From: Pigmentiphaga daeguensis
GTDB taxonomy: Bacteria > Pseudomonadota > Gammaproteobacteria > Burkholderiales > Burkholderiaceae_B
DNA length: 64,000 bases
Assembly: GCF_039523035.1 (NCBI RefSeq)
Contig: NZ_BAAAEN010000018.1
Span: 1 to 64,000, forward strand
Direction: 5' to 3'
Part shown: positions 42,702-51,991 of the stretch, one piece after another
Layout: every line of letters starts with the position of its first letter
Position numbering within the stretch: position 1 is the stretch's first letter
Made by a program: the position numbers and the translations under genes
The notes under the pieces: generated by a model
Seen by the model: only the letters and a program-made list of their open reading frames with translations
Told to the model about the DNA's origin: nothing
The model's database searches: none

Positions 42702-43562
42702 TCAGGCTTCGGCCGTGACCGGGTTGCGCAGCAGGCCGACCTTCTCGATCTCGATCTCCACCACGTCGCCCGGCTTCATCCAGACCTGCGGATTGCGTGC
42801 CTGGCCCACGCCGGCGGGCGTGCCCATGACGATCACGTCGCCCGGCTCCAGGGTCAGCACTTCGGTCAGCAGCTCGATGGTCTCGGGGATGTCGAAGATC
42901 ATGTCGCTGGTGTTGGCATCCTGCATGACCTGGCCGTTCAGGCGGCACTTGATCGACAAGCCCTTGGCGGCGGCAGGCAGCTCGTCGGCGGTGACCAGGT
43001 GCGGGCCGAAGGCGCCCGTGGCGTCGAAGTTCTTGCCGATGGTCCACTGCGGCGTGCGCTTCTGGTAGTCGCGCACCGAGATGTCGTTGAAGCAGGCATA
43101 GCCGAACACGAGGTCCATGGCCTGGTCGCGCTTGACGTGGCGGCCGGCCTTGCCGATCACCACGGCCAGCTCGGCCTCGTAGTCGAACTTGTCGGACACG
43201 CGCGGACGCACCGTGGGTTCGCCGTGGGCCAGCAGCGAGGTGGCGCCGCGGAAGAAGAACCAGGGGTATTCGGGCTTGTCGCGGCCGCCTTCCTTGGCGT
43301 GGTCGAAATAGTTCAGGCCCAGGCAGATGATCTTGCCGGGGCGGGGCACCACGGGCGCGTAGGCGATCGAGTCGGCCGGCAGGCGCGGAGCCGACGACGC
43401 GATGGCGGCCTTGGCAGCGGCCTGGAGGTCGACGCCGGCCTGCAGCGCGGCACCCAGGTCCGCCGGGACCTGCGGCTGGGCCTGGTTCAGGTCGATGATG
43501 CCGTCATCGGCCAGCACGCCCAGGCGCACGGCGCCATCTTTGCGGAAACTCACGAATTTCAT
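42702..43562 (-). CDS. Fumarylacetoacetate hydrolase family protein (second copy)
   Basis: A 286-residue protein with the FAH signatures CLGLNYFDHAKEGG, DYEAELAVVIGKAG, YACFNDISVRDYQ and LEPGDVIVMGTPAGVG. It is only distantly similar to the copy at 18.2 kb. It is divergent from a GntR regulator across 224 bases that hold repeated AT-rich motifs, so it is probably the regulator's target. Confidence 0.9.
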   Translation of the reverse strand: MKFVSFRKDGAVRLGVLADDGIIDLNQAQPQVPADLGAALQAGVDLQAAAKAAIASSAPRLPADSIAYAPVVPRPGKIICLGLNYFDHAKEGGRDKPEYPWFFFRGATSLLAHGEPTVRPRVSDKFDYEAELAVVIGKAGRHVKRDQAMDLVFGYACFNDISVRDYQKRTPQWTIGKNFDATGAFGPHLVTADELPAAAKGLSIKCRLNGQVMQDANTSDMIFDIPETIELLTEVLTLEPGDVIVMGTPAGVGQARNPQVWMKPGDVVEIEIEKVGLLRNPVTAEA

Positions 43563-43650
43563 CTCTAACTCCGATAGTGGGGTGAAAACGCGCGTGCCTG
43601 CACGCGCAAAGACGCCTGCCCCGCGGGGCGGTCATTCCTTCGGCTTCGCC

Positions 43651-43729
43651 ATTTTATATACATTTTCTTGGAACGCAATTTTTTATACATATTTTCTTCC
43701 AAGACGGGGTTTTATACACTTTCATATAA
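43651..43729. promoter_or_regulatory. Triple AT-rich operator repeat between FAH and GntR genes
   Basis: Three related units (ATTTTATATACATTTTCT at 43651, TTTTTTATACATATTTTCT near 43679, TTTTATACACTTTCATAT at 43710) lie in otherwise GC-rich DNA. TTGGAA and TTCCAA flank the middle unit as an inverted repeat. The cluster is probably the GntR binding region and contains -10-like boxes for both directions. Confidence 0.5.
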
Positions 43730-43786
43730 AATCCACCGGCCGGCACCCACGCACGGCCGCCCCGCAACGGGCTTCATGGAGTTCTC

Positions 43787-44494
43787 GTGGCTAAGACCCC
43801 CGCCCCACCGGCCGATCCCGGCGCCCCCGCCGCCACCCTGGCCACCTCGCTGTACGACCGCATGCGCGCCGATCTGCTGGCGGGCCGGTTGCTGCCGCCC
43901 GGGCGCAAGCTGCAGATCGAATTCCTGAGCCATCACTACGGCGCCGGCCAGACCCCCGTGCGCGAGGCGCTGAACCGGCTGACCGCCGACGGCCTGGTGG
44001 AGCAGCGCGACCAGCGCGGCTTCGCCGTGGCGGCGGTCAGCCCCGCCGACCTGGTGGAGATCACCAATACCCGCTGCTGGCTGGAAGAGATTGCCCTGCG
44101 CAAGTCCATGGCGTCGGGCTCCGCGCAATGGGAAGAGGACCTGGTCCTGGCCTTCCATCGCCTGTCCAAGACGCCACGCTCCCTGCGGGACGACCGCTTC
44201 GAGGCCAACGCGGAATGGGAACAGCGCCACCGGGCCTTCCACCGGGCGCTGATAGGCGGGTGCGGGTCGCGCTGGCTGATCGGCTTCTGCGAACAGTTGG
44301 CGGACCAGTTGTACCGCTATCGCCAGTTGTCGGTGCAGAAGATCTTCCCCGACCGTCCGATCCAGGCCGAACATGAAGCCCTGATGGAAGCCATCACGGC
44401 GGGCGACGCCGACCGGGCCGTGGCGCTGCTGACCGAGCACTACCAGAAGACCGCGCGCATCGTGCTGGATGACCCCGAGGCCTTCGAGGGATAG
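43787..44494 (+). CDS. GntR-family regulator (FCD/FadR subgroup)
   Basis: A 235-residue regulator with a GTG start at 43787 preceded by ATGGAG. The winged helix (residues about 18-80) contains YDRMRADLLAGRLLPPGRKL and GQTPVREALNRLTADGLV. The C-terminal FCD helical domain has a metal site with HRAFHRALIGG. Members usually repress neighbouring catabolic genes until an organic acid binds. Confidence 0.9.
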   Translation: MAKTPAPPADPGAPAATLATSLYDRMRADLLAGRLLPPGRKLQIEFLSHHYGAGQTPVREALNRLTADGLVEQRDQRGFAVAAVSPADLVEITNTRCWLEEIALRKSMASGSAQWEEDLVLAFHRLSKTPRSLRDDRFEANAEWEQRHRAFHRALIGGCGSRWLIGFCEQLADQLYRYRQLSVQKIFPDRPIQAEHEALMEAITAGDADRAVALLTEHYQKTARIVLDDPEAFEG

Positions 44495-44554
44495 CCGGCC
44501 GCGCCGGCGCCCCCCTTTGATAAAATCCCCCATGGATCCGAACGAGTACCCTCC

Positions 44555-45049
44555 ATGGTCTGGACGCCCCGAGTCACCGTCGCCGCCGTGATCGAGCGCG
44601 ACGGCAAGTTTCTGGTCATCGAGGAAGACACCGGCGACGGCGTCAGGCTGAACCAGCCGGCCGGCCACCTCGAAGCCGGCGAGTCGCTCGAGTGCGCCGT
44701 CAGGCGCGAAACCCTGGAAGAGACCGCGCATCCCTTCGTACCGTCGGGATGGCTGGGCACGTACCTGTGGCGCCCCGAAGCCGCCGATGCGCCGACTTTC
44801 CTGCGCTTCGCCTTCGTGGGCGAGGCAGGCCAGCCGATTCCCGGCCGCGCCCTGGACGAAGGCATACGCCGCGCGTTCTGGATCTCCGCCGACGAACTGC
44901 GCGCCCGGCAGGCCGAGCACCGCAGTCCGCTGGTCATGCGCTGCGTGGACGACTATCTGCGCGCGCGGGCGTCGGGCCGGCCGTGGCTGGCGCTGGACGC
45001 GCTCTACACACATACGGCAATCGTGGATACGCATCATGGCAAGCAGTAA
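44555..45049 (+). CDS. nudJ: Nudix hydrolase NudJ-like
   Basis: A 164-residue phosphatase of nucleotide and thiamine pyrophosphates. The Nudix box is complete: GHLEAGESLECAVRRETLEE (G-x5-E-x7-RE-x2-EE). In E. coli nudJ lies directly upstream of mnmA, as here, where the two overlap by 14 bases. TAAAAT at 44521 is a plausible -10. Confidence 0.9.
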   Translation: MVWTPRVTVAAVIERDGKFLVIEEDTGDGVRLNQPAGHLEAGESLECAVRRETLEETAHPFVPSGWLGTYLWRPEAADAPTFLRFAFVGEAGQPIPGRALDEGIRRAFWISADELRARQAEHRSPLVMRCVDDYLRARASGRPWLALDALYTHTAIVDTHHGKQ

Positions 45050-46172
45050 GGGACGCATCGTAGTGGGCATGTCCGGCGGCGTGGATTCGTCGGTCAGCGC
45101 CTGGCTGCTGAAACAGCAGGGCTACGAGGTGGTCGGCCTCTTCATGAAGAACTGGGAGGACGACGACGATTCCGAGTACTGCTCGACCCGCCAGGACTGG
45201 CTGGACGCCGCCAGCGTGGCCGACGTGATCGGCATCGACATCGAGGCGGTGAACTTCGCCGCCGAATACAAGGACCGCGTGTTCGCGGAATTCCTGCGCG
45301 AATATTCGGCCGGCCGCACGCCCAACCCCGACGTGCTGTGCAACGCCGAGATCAAGTTCAAGGCCTTCCTGGACCATGCCATGCGCATGGGCGCCGAACA
45401 CATCGCCACCGGCCACTACGCGCGCGTGCGCCGCGTCGAGTCGGGACCGCAGGCGGGCCGCCATCAATTGCTCAAGGCCCTGGACGGCACCAAGGACCAG
45501 AGCTATTTCCTGCACCGGCTGAACCAGGAACAACTGTCGCGCACGGTGTTCCCGCTGGGCGAGATCCGCAAGACCGAGGTGCGGCGCATCGCTCATGAGC
45601 TTGGCCTGTCCAATGCCGCCAAGAAGGACTCCACCGGCATCTGCTTCATTGGCGAACGCCCGTTCCGCGAGTTCCTGAACCGCTACCTGCCCACCCAGCC
45701 CGGCCCCATCCTGACGTCCGAAGGCCAGCGCGTGGGCCGGCACGTCGGGCTGTCGTTCTACACGCTGGGCCAGCGCAAGGGCCTGGGCATAGGCGGCGTG
45801 AAGGGCCGCCAGCAGGAGGACGGCACCGCGGACGCCTGGTACGTGGCGAAGAAGGACCTGGCGTCCAACACGCTATACGTGGTGCAGGGCCACGACCATC
45901 CCTGGCTGCTGAGCCACGCCTTGCAAGCCCAGCAAGCCTCCTGGATCGCCGGCGAGCCCCCCGCCCCCGGCACCTACGGCGCCAAGACCCGTTACCGCCA
46001 ACCCGACGCCGCCTGCACGCTGCAGCACGCCCAGGGCGAAGCCTTCGAGCTGGGCTTCCCCGAAGCGCAGTGGGCCGTCACCCCGGGCCAGTCCGCCGTC
46101 CTCTACGATGGCGAAGTCTGCCTGGGCGGCGGAATCATTGCCCTCCCCTCTTGCCCTTCGGGCGCCCGCTGA
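45036..46172 (+). CDS. mnmA: tRNA-specific 2-thiouridylase MnmA
   Basis: A 378-residue enzyme from the ATG at 45036 that thiolates U34 of tRNAs for Lys, Glu and Gln. It has the PP-loop VGMSGGVDSSVSAWLL, the catalytic Cys of NPDVLCNAEIKF, DQSYFLHRL and the second catalytic Cys in STGICFIGERPF. The frame continues upstream through nudJ but that part is not used. Confidence 0.96.
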   Translation: MASSKGRIVVGMSGGVDSSVSAWLLKQQGYEVVGLFMKNWEDDDDSEYCSTRQDWLDAASVADVIGIDIEAVNFAAEYKDRVFAEFLREYSAGRTPNPDVLCNAEIKFKAFLDHAMRMGAEHIATGHYARVRRVESGPQAGRHQLLKALDGTKDQSYFLHRLNQEQLSRTVFPLGEIRKTEVRRIAHELGLSNAAKKDSTGICFIGERPFREFLNRYLPTQPGPILTSEGQRVGRHVGLSFYTLGQRKGLGIGGVKGRQQEDGTADAWYVAKKDLASNTLYVVQGHDHPWLLSHALQAQQASWIAGEPPAPGTYGAKTRYRQPDAACTLQHAQGEAFELGFPEAQWAVTPGQSAVLYDGEVCLGGGIIALPSCPSGAR

Positions 46173-46190
46173 AGGGGGCGGCGCAAGGGG

Positions 46191-47114
46191 CTACCTCAAC
46201 CCCGGCATGTCGAAGCCCAGTTCCTCCAGCTTGCCGATCAGCTCCGCCTCTTGCTCCCCCGGCAGCTCGGTCAACGGCGGCCGCACGGCGCGCCAGGCCT
46301 GGTCTTGCGCGAAATAAGAGATGATCGCCTTCAGCGCCGGGATCATCGAATACTTCTGCACCAGTTCGCGAGTCTGGGTGACCTTCTGCTGCAGCGCTTC
46401 GGCGTCGGGACCCTGCCAGTTGGCGTAGAGCTGGCTGATGGGACCCGGGTTGATGTTGCCGGTGGCCGTGATGCAGCCCTTGCCGCCCGCGCGCAGGCCG
46501 CGCAGCAGCAGTGTTTCGCTGGCGGGGAAGACGTCGAAGCCGGTCGAGGCGAAGGCGTCGATGACGGACTTGGAGTAGTTCCAGTCGCCGGACGAGTCCT
46601 TCAGGCCCACGACGGTGTCGGGATAGGCCTTGATCAGGCGCTCGATCAGCGGCAGCGAGATCGGCACCTGCGACACGGGCGGGATGTGATACAGGTAGAC
46701 GCGCAGCGCCGAGTCGCCGACGTTCTCGATGACCTGGCTGTAGTAGCGGAACAGGCCCTCGTCGGGCACGCTCTTGTAGAAGAACGGCGGCAGCATCAAC
46801 ACGCCGGCCGCGCCGTGCTTGACGGCGGCGGCGGTCAGTTGCGAGGCCTCGGGCACCGAGCAGGCGCCGGTGCCCGGCATCAGCTTGGCGCCGGGGATGC
46901 CGTCGGCGACGAGCCTGCCCATCAATTCGATCTTCTCGGTGGCCGACAGCGAGTTGGCCTCGCTGTTGGTGCCGAAGATGGCCAGGCCGGCGCAGCCGCT
47001 GTCGAGCAGCCACTGGCAATGGCGGGCGAAGCGGTCGGCATCGGGCAGCATGTCGGGCTGGAACGGCGTGACGACCGGGGCAAGCAGGCCTTGCAGGCGG
47101 GGAGGTGCGGACAT
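46191..47114 (-). CDS. Dihydrodipicolinate synthase/N-acetylneuraminate lyase family protein
   Basis: A 307-residue aldolase-type TIM barrel from the ATG at 47114. The Schiff-base Lys lies in TVVGLKDSSGDW, and the catalytic Tyr in VYLYHIPPV. GTNSEANSLS replaces the usual GTTGE phosphate loop, pointing to a catabolic lyase rather than DapA. A GntR regulator gene lies just upstream on the same strand. The substrate is probably a sugar acid or similar 2-keto acid. Confidence 0.88.
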   Translation of the reverse strand: MSAPPRLQGLLAPVVTPFQPDMLPDADRFARHCQWLLDSGCAGLAIFGTNSEANSLSATEKIELMGRLVADGIPGAKLMPGTGACSVPEASQLTAAAVKHGAAGVLMLPPFFYKSVPDEGLFRYYSQVIENVGDSALRVYLYHIPPVSQVPISLPLIERLIKAYPDTVVGLKDSSGDWNYSKSVIDAFASTGFDVFPASETLLLRGLRAGGKGCITATGNINPGPISQLYANWQGPDAEALQQKVTQTRELVQKYSMIPALKAIISYFAQDQAWRAVRPPLTELPGEQEAELIGKLEELGFDMPGLR

Positions 47115-47276
47115 GTCTCTCTTCCTTCTTACGGGGGGTTGATCATTCATGGGGCTGGGCGCCACGTTGGTCGATGAAACGGCAACCCCTCCAGGGCACA
47201 GCGGATCCGGCTCCGCCGGGCCGCCAGTGCCGCCCCTCGAGGGGCGCGCGCAAGCGCGTAGGGGTGGGCTCCATCC

Positions 47277-47981
47277 TCAGTGGGCTTGGATGCGTTGCAG
47301 GCGGGCCATCGCGTTGCTCATGTGGGCATGGGCGGCCTGCCGGGCGGCTGCGGGGTCGTGCGCGGCGATGGCCTCGTAGATGGCTTCGTGTTCCATCGTG
47401 ATGTCGGTCAGCCAGCCGGCCAGCTCGCAATTGCGGCGGCTGATGGAAAGCTGGTTGCGGGTATGGCGTTCCAGGAACTCGAAGAAATCGTCGTAGACCG
47501 GGTTGTTGGCGGCGCGCGCGATGGCCCGGTGGAACAGGATGTCTTCCTCGACCCCGTCGCCGCCGCGCAGGCTGGCCTGGTTCAGGACTTTCAACGCCTG
47601 GCGGATCTCCTTGACCTGCGCCGGGGTCGCGCGGGCGGCTGCCAGGGCGGCGGCCTCGGTCTCCACGCCTATCCGCAGCTCGAACACCTGCTGCACGACG
47701 GCGTTCGCCTCTTGCCGCTCGCCGCCGATGCGGAACGGCCGGCCCGCTGGTGTGGCCGCGACGAAGGCCCCCAGCCCCTGGCGCGTCGTGACCAGGCCAT
47801 CGGACTTCAGGCGCGCGATGGCCTCGCGCACCACGGTGCGGCTGACGCCGAAATCGGCGGCCAGGCGTTCTTCGGTGGGCAGGCGGCTGCCGGCCTCGCG
47901 CTCGCCCGACACGATCTGCGTGGCGAGCACTTCGCTGAGCTGCTCGGCCAGGTTGCTGCTGCGCAAGGGAGTCGATGACAT
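47277..47981 (-). CDS. GntR-family regulator (FadR/FCD subgroup)
   Basis: A 234-residue regulator from the ATG at 47981. It has a winged helix with GSRLPTEERLAADFGVSRTV and VREAIARLKSDGLV, then an FCD domain (FELRIGVETEAAALAA, DILFHRAIARAANNP). It lies 162 bases before the DapA-like gene on the same strand, so it probably regulates it. It is divergent from pntAA. Confidence 0.9.
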   Translation of the reverse strand: MSSTPLRSSNLAEQLSEVLATQIVSGEREAGSRLPTEERLAADFGVSRTVVREAIARLKSDGLVTTRQGLGAFVAATPAGRPFRIGGERQEANAVVQQVFELRIGVETEAAALAAARATPAQVKEIRQALKVLNQASLRGGDGVEEDILFHRAIARAANNPVYDDFFEFLERHTRNQLSISRRNCELAGWLTDITMEHEAIYEAIAAHDPAAARQAAHAHMSNAMARLQRIQAH

Positions 47982-48206
47982 GCGAAGGCGTGACCGGGGA
48001 AGGTTCAAAGCACACATATTGCCCGGTTATCATACAACCCGTCAACCTGGGGACGGCCGCCGGCCGGTGCTGCCGGCCCTGCCCGGCGCGGCCGATTTGA
48101 CCGGGCATGCTAGGATGCTCCGGGCGACGCGAGGGGAATCGCCACAGGCCGCGCAAGACGGCAACGCCCTTGCGTTCGACCGCCACAACGCAACGAGGAG
48201 AATCTC

Positions 48207-49331
48207 ATGAAGATTGGGGTCCCGACTGAAATCCGGCCGGGGGAGACACGTGTTGCCGCAACGCCGGAAACCGTGAAGAAAATGTCGGCAGGCGGCAACC
48301 AGGTACTGGTGCAGGCCGGCGCCGGACGGCTGGCCAGCTTCCCCGACGAAGCCTATGCCGCCGCGGGCGCCACGCTGGTGCCCGATGCCGCGCAGGTCTA
48401 CGCGCAGGCCGAACTGGTGCTGAAAGTCCAGGCGCCGCAGGAGTCCGAGCTGGCGCAACTGCGCGCGGGCCAGATCCTGCTGGGCATGCTGAACCCCTTT
48501 GACGCCGAAGGCCTGGAGAAACTCGCCGCCACCGGCGTGACCGGCTTCTCGCTCGAGGCCGCGCCGCGCATCACGCGCGCGCAAAGCCTGGACGTGCTGT
48601 CCTCGCAGGCCAACATCGCGGGCTACAAGGCGGTCATCGTCGCGGCCGACCACTACGGCCGCTTCATGCCCATGCTGATGACCGCCGCCGGCACCGTCAA
48701 GGCCGCGCGCGTCGTCGTGCTGGGCGCCGGCGTGGCGGGACTGCAGGCCATCGCCACCGCCAAGCGGCTGGGCGCGGTGGTCGAGGCCTCGGACGTGCGG
48801 CCCGCCGCCAAGGAACAGATCGAATCGCTGGGCGCCAAGTTCATCGACGTGCCCTACGAGACCGACGAGGAACGCGAGATCGCCCAGGGCGTGGGCGGCT
48901 ACGCCCGGCCCATGCCGGCGGCATGGATGGCGCGCCAGGCGGCGCTGGTGGCCGAACGCTGCAAGCAGGCCGACATCGTCATCACGACCGCGCTGATCCC
49001 GGGCCGCCCCGCGCCCGTGCTCGTCAGCGAGGAAACCGTGGCCGGCATGAAGCCGGGCTCGGTCATCGTCGACCTGGCGGTGGAACGCGGCGGCAACTGC
49101 CCGCTGTCCCGGCCCGACCAGGTGGTCGAGGCGCACGGCGTGAAGATCGTCGGCTACACCAACCTCGCCGCGCAGGTGGCGACCGACGCGTCCGCCCTGT
49201 ATGCCCGCAACCTGCTGGACTTCCTGAAGCTGGTGGTCGCCCAGGACGGCGCTCCCGCCATCCAGCGCGAAGACGAGATCGTTGCCGCCTGCATGGTGTG
49301 CGACGCCAACCGCGTGCTGAGGAACAAGTAA
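48207..49331 (+). CDS. pntAA: NAD(P) transhydrogenase alpha subunit, NAD-binding part (PntAA)
   Basis: A 374-residue soluble dI domain of the proton-pumping transhydrogenase, starting KIGVPTEIRPGETRVA. It has the NAD-binding core VVVLGAGVAGLQAIATAKRLG and YETDEEREIAQG. The alpha subunit is split into AA and AB, unlike the fused E. coli PntA. The TAATG junction overlaps the next gene by one base. Confidence 0.94.
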   Translation: MKIGVPTEIRPGETRVAATPETVKKMSAGGNQVLVQAGAGRLASFPDEAYAAAGATLVPDAAQVYAQAELVLKVQAPQESELAQLRAGQILLGMLNPFDAEGLEKLAATGVTGFSLEAAPRITRAQSLDVLSSQANIAGYKAVIVAADHYGRFMPMLMTAAGTVKAARVVVLGAGVAGLQAIATAKRLGAVVEASDVRPAAKEQIESLGAKFIDVPYETDEEREIAQGVGGYARPMPAAWMARQAALVAERCKQADIVITTALIPGRPAPVLVSEETVAGMKPGSVIVDLAVERGGNCPLSRPDQVVEAHGVKIVGYTNLAAQVATDASALYARNLLDFLKLVVAQDGAPAIQREDEIVAACMVCDANRVLRNK

Positions 49332-49660
49332 TGGAACTCATCGACCATACCATCATCAACCTCATCATCTTCGTGCTGGCCATCTACGTGGGCTACCACG
49401 TGGTCTGGAACGTCACGCCGGCCCTGCACACCCCGCTGATGGCCGTCACCAACGCCATCTCCGCCATCATCATCGTCGGCGCCATGCTGGCCGCGGCGCT
49501 GACCGACACCGGCCTGGGCAAGACCATGGGCGTGCTGGCCGTCGCGCTGGCCGCGGTCAACGTGTTCGGCGGCTTCCTGGTCACGCGGCGCATGCTCGAG
49601 ATGTTCCGCAAGAAGCCCAAGGCCGCCCCGGCCGACGCCGCCAAGCAGGAGGCCCGCTGA
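49331..49660 (+). CDS. pntAB: NAD(P) transhydrogenase alpha subunit, membrane part (PntAB)
   Basis: A 109-residue membrane subunit with three to four helices (IINLIIFVLAIYVGYHVVW, AISAIIIVGAMLAAAL, GVLAVALAAVNVFGGFLV) and the NVFGGFLVTRRML motif. Overlapping start and stop (TAATG and TGATG) join it to pntAA and pntB. Confidence 0.94.
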   Translation: MELIDHTIINLIIFVLAIYVGYHVVWNVTPALHTPLMAVTNAISAIIIVGAMLAAALTDTGLGKTMGVLAVALAAVNVFGGFLVTRRMLEMFRKKPKAAPADAAKQEAR

Positions 49661-51093
49661 TGCTATCGCTCAACGTCGTCACCCTGCTCTACCTGATCGC
49701 CTCGGTGTGCTTCATCCAGGCGCTCAAGGGCCTGTCGCACCCCACGACCTCGCGCATGGGCAATACCTTCGGCATGGTCGGCATGGCCATCGCCGTGCTG
49801 ACCACCGCCGCCCTGATCGGCAAGCTCGCCGCCGAGCCCCTGGCCGGCCTGGGCTGGGTCGTGCTGGGCCTGCTGGTGGGCGGCACCGCCGGCACCATCA
49901 TGGCCAAGCGCGTGGAAATGACCAAGATGCCCGAGCTGGTCGCCTTCATGCACAGCATGATCGGCCTGGCCGCGGTGTTCATCGCCATCGCGGCGGTGGC
50001 CGAGCCGCATGCCTTCGGCATTGCCGATCCGGGCATCCCCATTCCCACCGGCAACCGCATCGAGCTGTTCATCGGCACCTTCGTGGGCGCGATCACCTTC
50101 TCCGGATCGGTCATCGCCTTCGGCAAGCTGTCGGGGCGCTACAAGCTGCGCGTGTTCCGTGGCGCGCCGGTGGTGTTCGCCGGCCAGCACATGCTGAACC
50201 TGCTGCTGGCCGTCGTCATGGTCGGATGCGGCATCTGGTTCGCGGTCACCCAGGAGTGGACCCCGTTCGTCATCATGACGGCCATCGCCTTCGTGCTGGG
50301 CGTGCTCATCATCATCCCCATCGGCGGCGCCGACATGCCCGTCGTGGTGTCGATGCTGAACAGCTACTCCGGGTGGGCGGCGGCCGGCATCGGCTTCTCG
50401 CTCAACAACCCCATGCTGATCATCGCCGGCTCGCTGGTGGGCTCGTCGGGCGCGATCCTGTCCTACATCATGTGCAAGGCGATGAACCGGTCGTTCTTCA
50501 ACGTGATCCTGGGCGGCTTCGGCGGCGACGCCTCGGCGGCCGGCGCAGCGGGCGAACAGCAGCAGCGCAGCGTCAAGTCGGGCAGCCCCGACGATGCCTC
50601 CTTCATGCTGACCAACGCCGAGACCGTGGTGATCGTGCCGGGCTACGGCCTGGCCGTGGCGCGCGCACAGCATGCGCTGAAGGAACTCACCACCAAGCTG
50701 ACCGAGAAGGGCGTGAACGTGAAGTACGCGATCCATCCGGTGGCCGGCCGCATGCCGGGGCACATGAACGTGCTGCTGGCGGAAGCCGAAGTGCCGTATG
50801 ACCAGGTGTTCGAAATGGAGGACATCAACTCCGAGTTCGGCCAGGTCGACGTGGTGCTGGTGCTGGGCGCGAACGACGTGGTGAACCCCGCCGCGAAGAA
50901 CGATCCCAAGTCCCCCATCGCGGGCATGCCCATCCTCGAGGCCTACAAGGCACGCACCATCATCGTCAACAAGCGGTCGATGGCGGCGGGCTACGCGGGC
51001 CTGGACAACGAGCTGTTCTATCTCGACAAGACCATGATGGTGTTCGGCGACGCGAAGAAGGTCGTCGAGGACATGGTCAAGGCGGTCGAGTAG
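49660..51093 (+). CDS. pntB: NAD(P) transhydrogenase beta subunit (PntB)
   Basis: A 477-residue subunit with eight or nine membrane helices and a C-terminal NADP-binding dIII domain (IVPGYGLAVARAQHALKEL, VNVKYAIHPVAGRMPGHMNV, LGANDVVNPAA). With PntAA and PntAB it makes NADPH at the expense of the proton gradient. Its last 17 bases overlap the convergent hydrolase gene. Confidence 0.95.
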   Translation: MLSLNVVTLLYLIASVCFIQALKGLSHPTTSRMGNTFGMVGMAIAVLTTAALIGKLAAEPLAGLGWVVLGLLVGGTAGTIMAKRVEMTKMPELVAFMHSMIGLAAVFIAIAAVAEPHAFGIADPGIPIPTGNRIELFIGTFVGAITFSGSVIAFGKLSGRYKLRVFRGAPVVFAGQHMLNLLLAVVMVGCGIWFAVTQEWTPFVIMTAIAFVLGVLIIIPIGGADMPVVVSMLNSYSGWAAAGIGFSLNNPMLIIAGSLVGSSGAILSYIMCKAMNRSFFNVILGGFGGDASAAGAAGEQQQRSVKSGSPDDASFMLTNAETVVIVPGYGLAVARAQHALKELTTKLTEKGVNVKYAIHPVAGRMPGHMNVLLAEAEVPYDQVFEMEDINSEFGQVDVVLVLGANDVVNPAAKNDPKSPIAGMPILEAYKARTIIVNKRSMAAGYAGLDNELFYLDKTMMVFGDAKKVVEDMVKAVE

Positions 51094-51988
51094 CACCCGC
51101 CGTCCTGCCGCCCTGAAAAAGCGCGCGCAGGACGGCGATCAACGCCATCGGCTGGTCCAGCATCAGGTAATGGTGGGCCTGTGGCACGACCACGGGCCCA
51201 CGCCCATGCCGCAGATGCGCCACGATGCGCTCGGCGTCCTCCTGCCGGATGACACTGCTGAATTCCCCCCGCACGTAGTCCACGGGAATCTCCAGGCCGG
51301 CGAGCAGTTCCGACATGTCTCCCTCGTGCGGGCCCGGCGGCAGGTGGGGATCGAATTTCCACAGCCAGCCGCCCTGCTGCCGCCTGAGCGCATGGCGGGC
51401 GACGTGATCGACCAGGAACGCGTTGTCGCAGGGTTGCGGCGGCGTCAGCCGGTACCGGGCGCGCGCGCTGGCGAAGTCCGGATACGGTTCGAGCCGGGGA
51501 CGCCTGGGCGGCGCGGCGTGGCTGGGTGGACTGTCGGCCAGGCGGCAGATGCTGTCCACCGCCACGACGTGCCGGATCCGGTCGGGAAAATCCGCGGCGG
51601 CGCGCAGGGCGCGTGCGCCGCCGAAGCTATGCCCCACCACGACCGCCGGCCCCAGCGCCGCATGCTCGATCACGGCGCCGATGTCGGCCGCGAAGCCCTG
51701 CGCGGTGTAGGCGGCACGGTGGCCGCTGTCGCCCATGCCCGACAAGTCCATGGACACGACCCGGAAGGCGTCGGCGAAGTACGGGGCGATGAAATCCCAG
51801 TAGCGGGCGTGCGCGCGGTAGCCATGCACGAACAACAGGCCGGGCTTGTGGGTGTGCTCGAGCCCCCAGGCCAGATAGTGCAGGCGCGCGCCATCGGCCA
51901 TGACCCAGCATGATTCGGCCGGCCGGGCCATGGCGCGCAGATACCAGTCGGGTCCGGCCGAGGGCGCCGCCGCTTCGCTCGCCTGCAC
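51077..51988 (-). CDS. Alpha/beta hydrolase
   Basis: A 303-residue hydrolase with LLFVHGYRAHARYWDFIAPYF, the nucleophile elbow VVGHSFGGARAL, an acid-region VDYVRGEFSSVI and the terminal His in PQAHHYLMLDQP. It starts 3 bases after the crotonase stop on the same strand. It could be a thioesterase or esterase completing a CoA-dependent route. Substrate unknown. Confidence 0.85.
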   Translation of the reverse strand: MQASEAAAPSAGPDWYLRAMARPAESCWVMADGARLHYLAWGLEHTHKPGLLFVHGYRAHARYWDFIAPYFADAFRVVSMDLSGMGDSGHRAAYTAQGFAADIGAVIEHAALGPAVVVGHSFGGARALRAAADFPDRIRHVVAVDSICRLADSPPSHAAPPRRPRLEPYPDFASARARYRLTPPQPCDNAFLVDHVARHALRRQQGGWLWKFDPHLPPGPHEGDMSELLAGLEIPVDYVRGEFSSVIRQEDAERIVAHLRHGRGPVVVPQAHHYLMLDQPMALIAVLRALFQGGRTAGATRPP

Positions 51989-51991
51989 CGC

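Noticed and set aside
49663..51096. Long - strand open frame opposite pntB
   Set aside because: It mirrors pntB end to end, is rich in His, Arg and Gln as antisense frames are, and matches no family.
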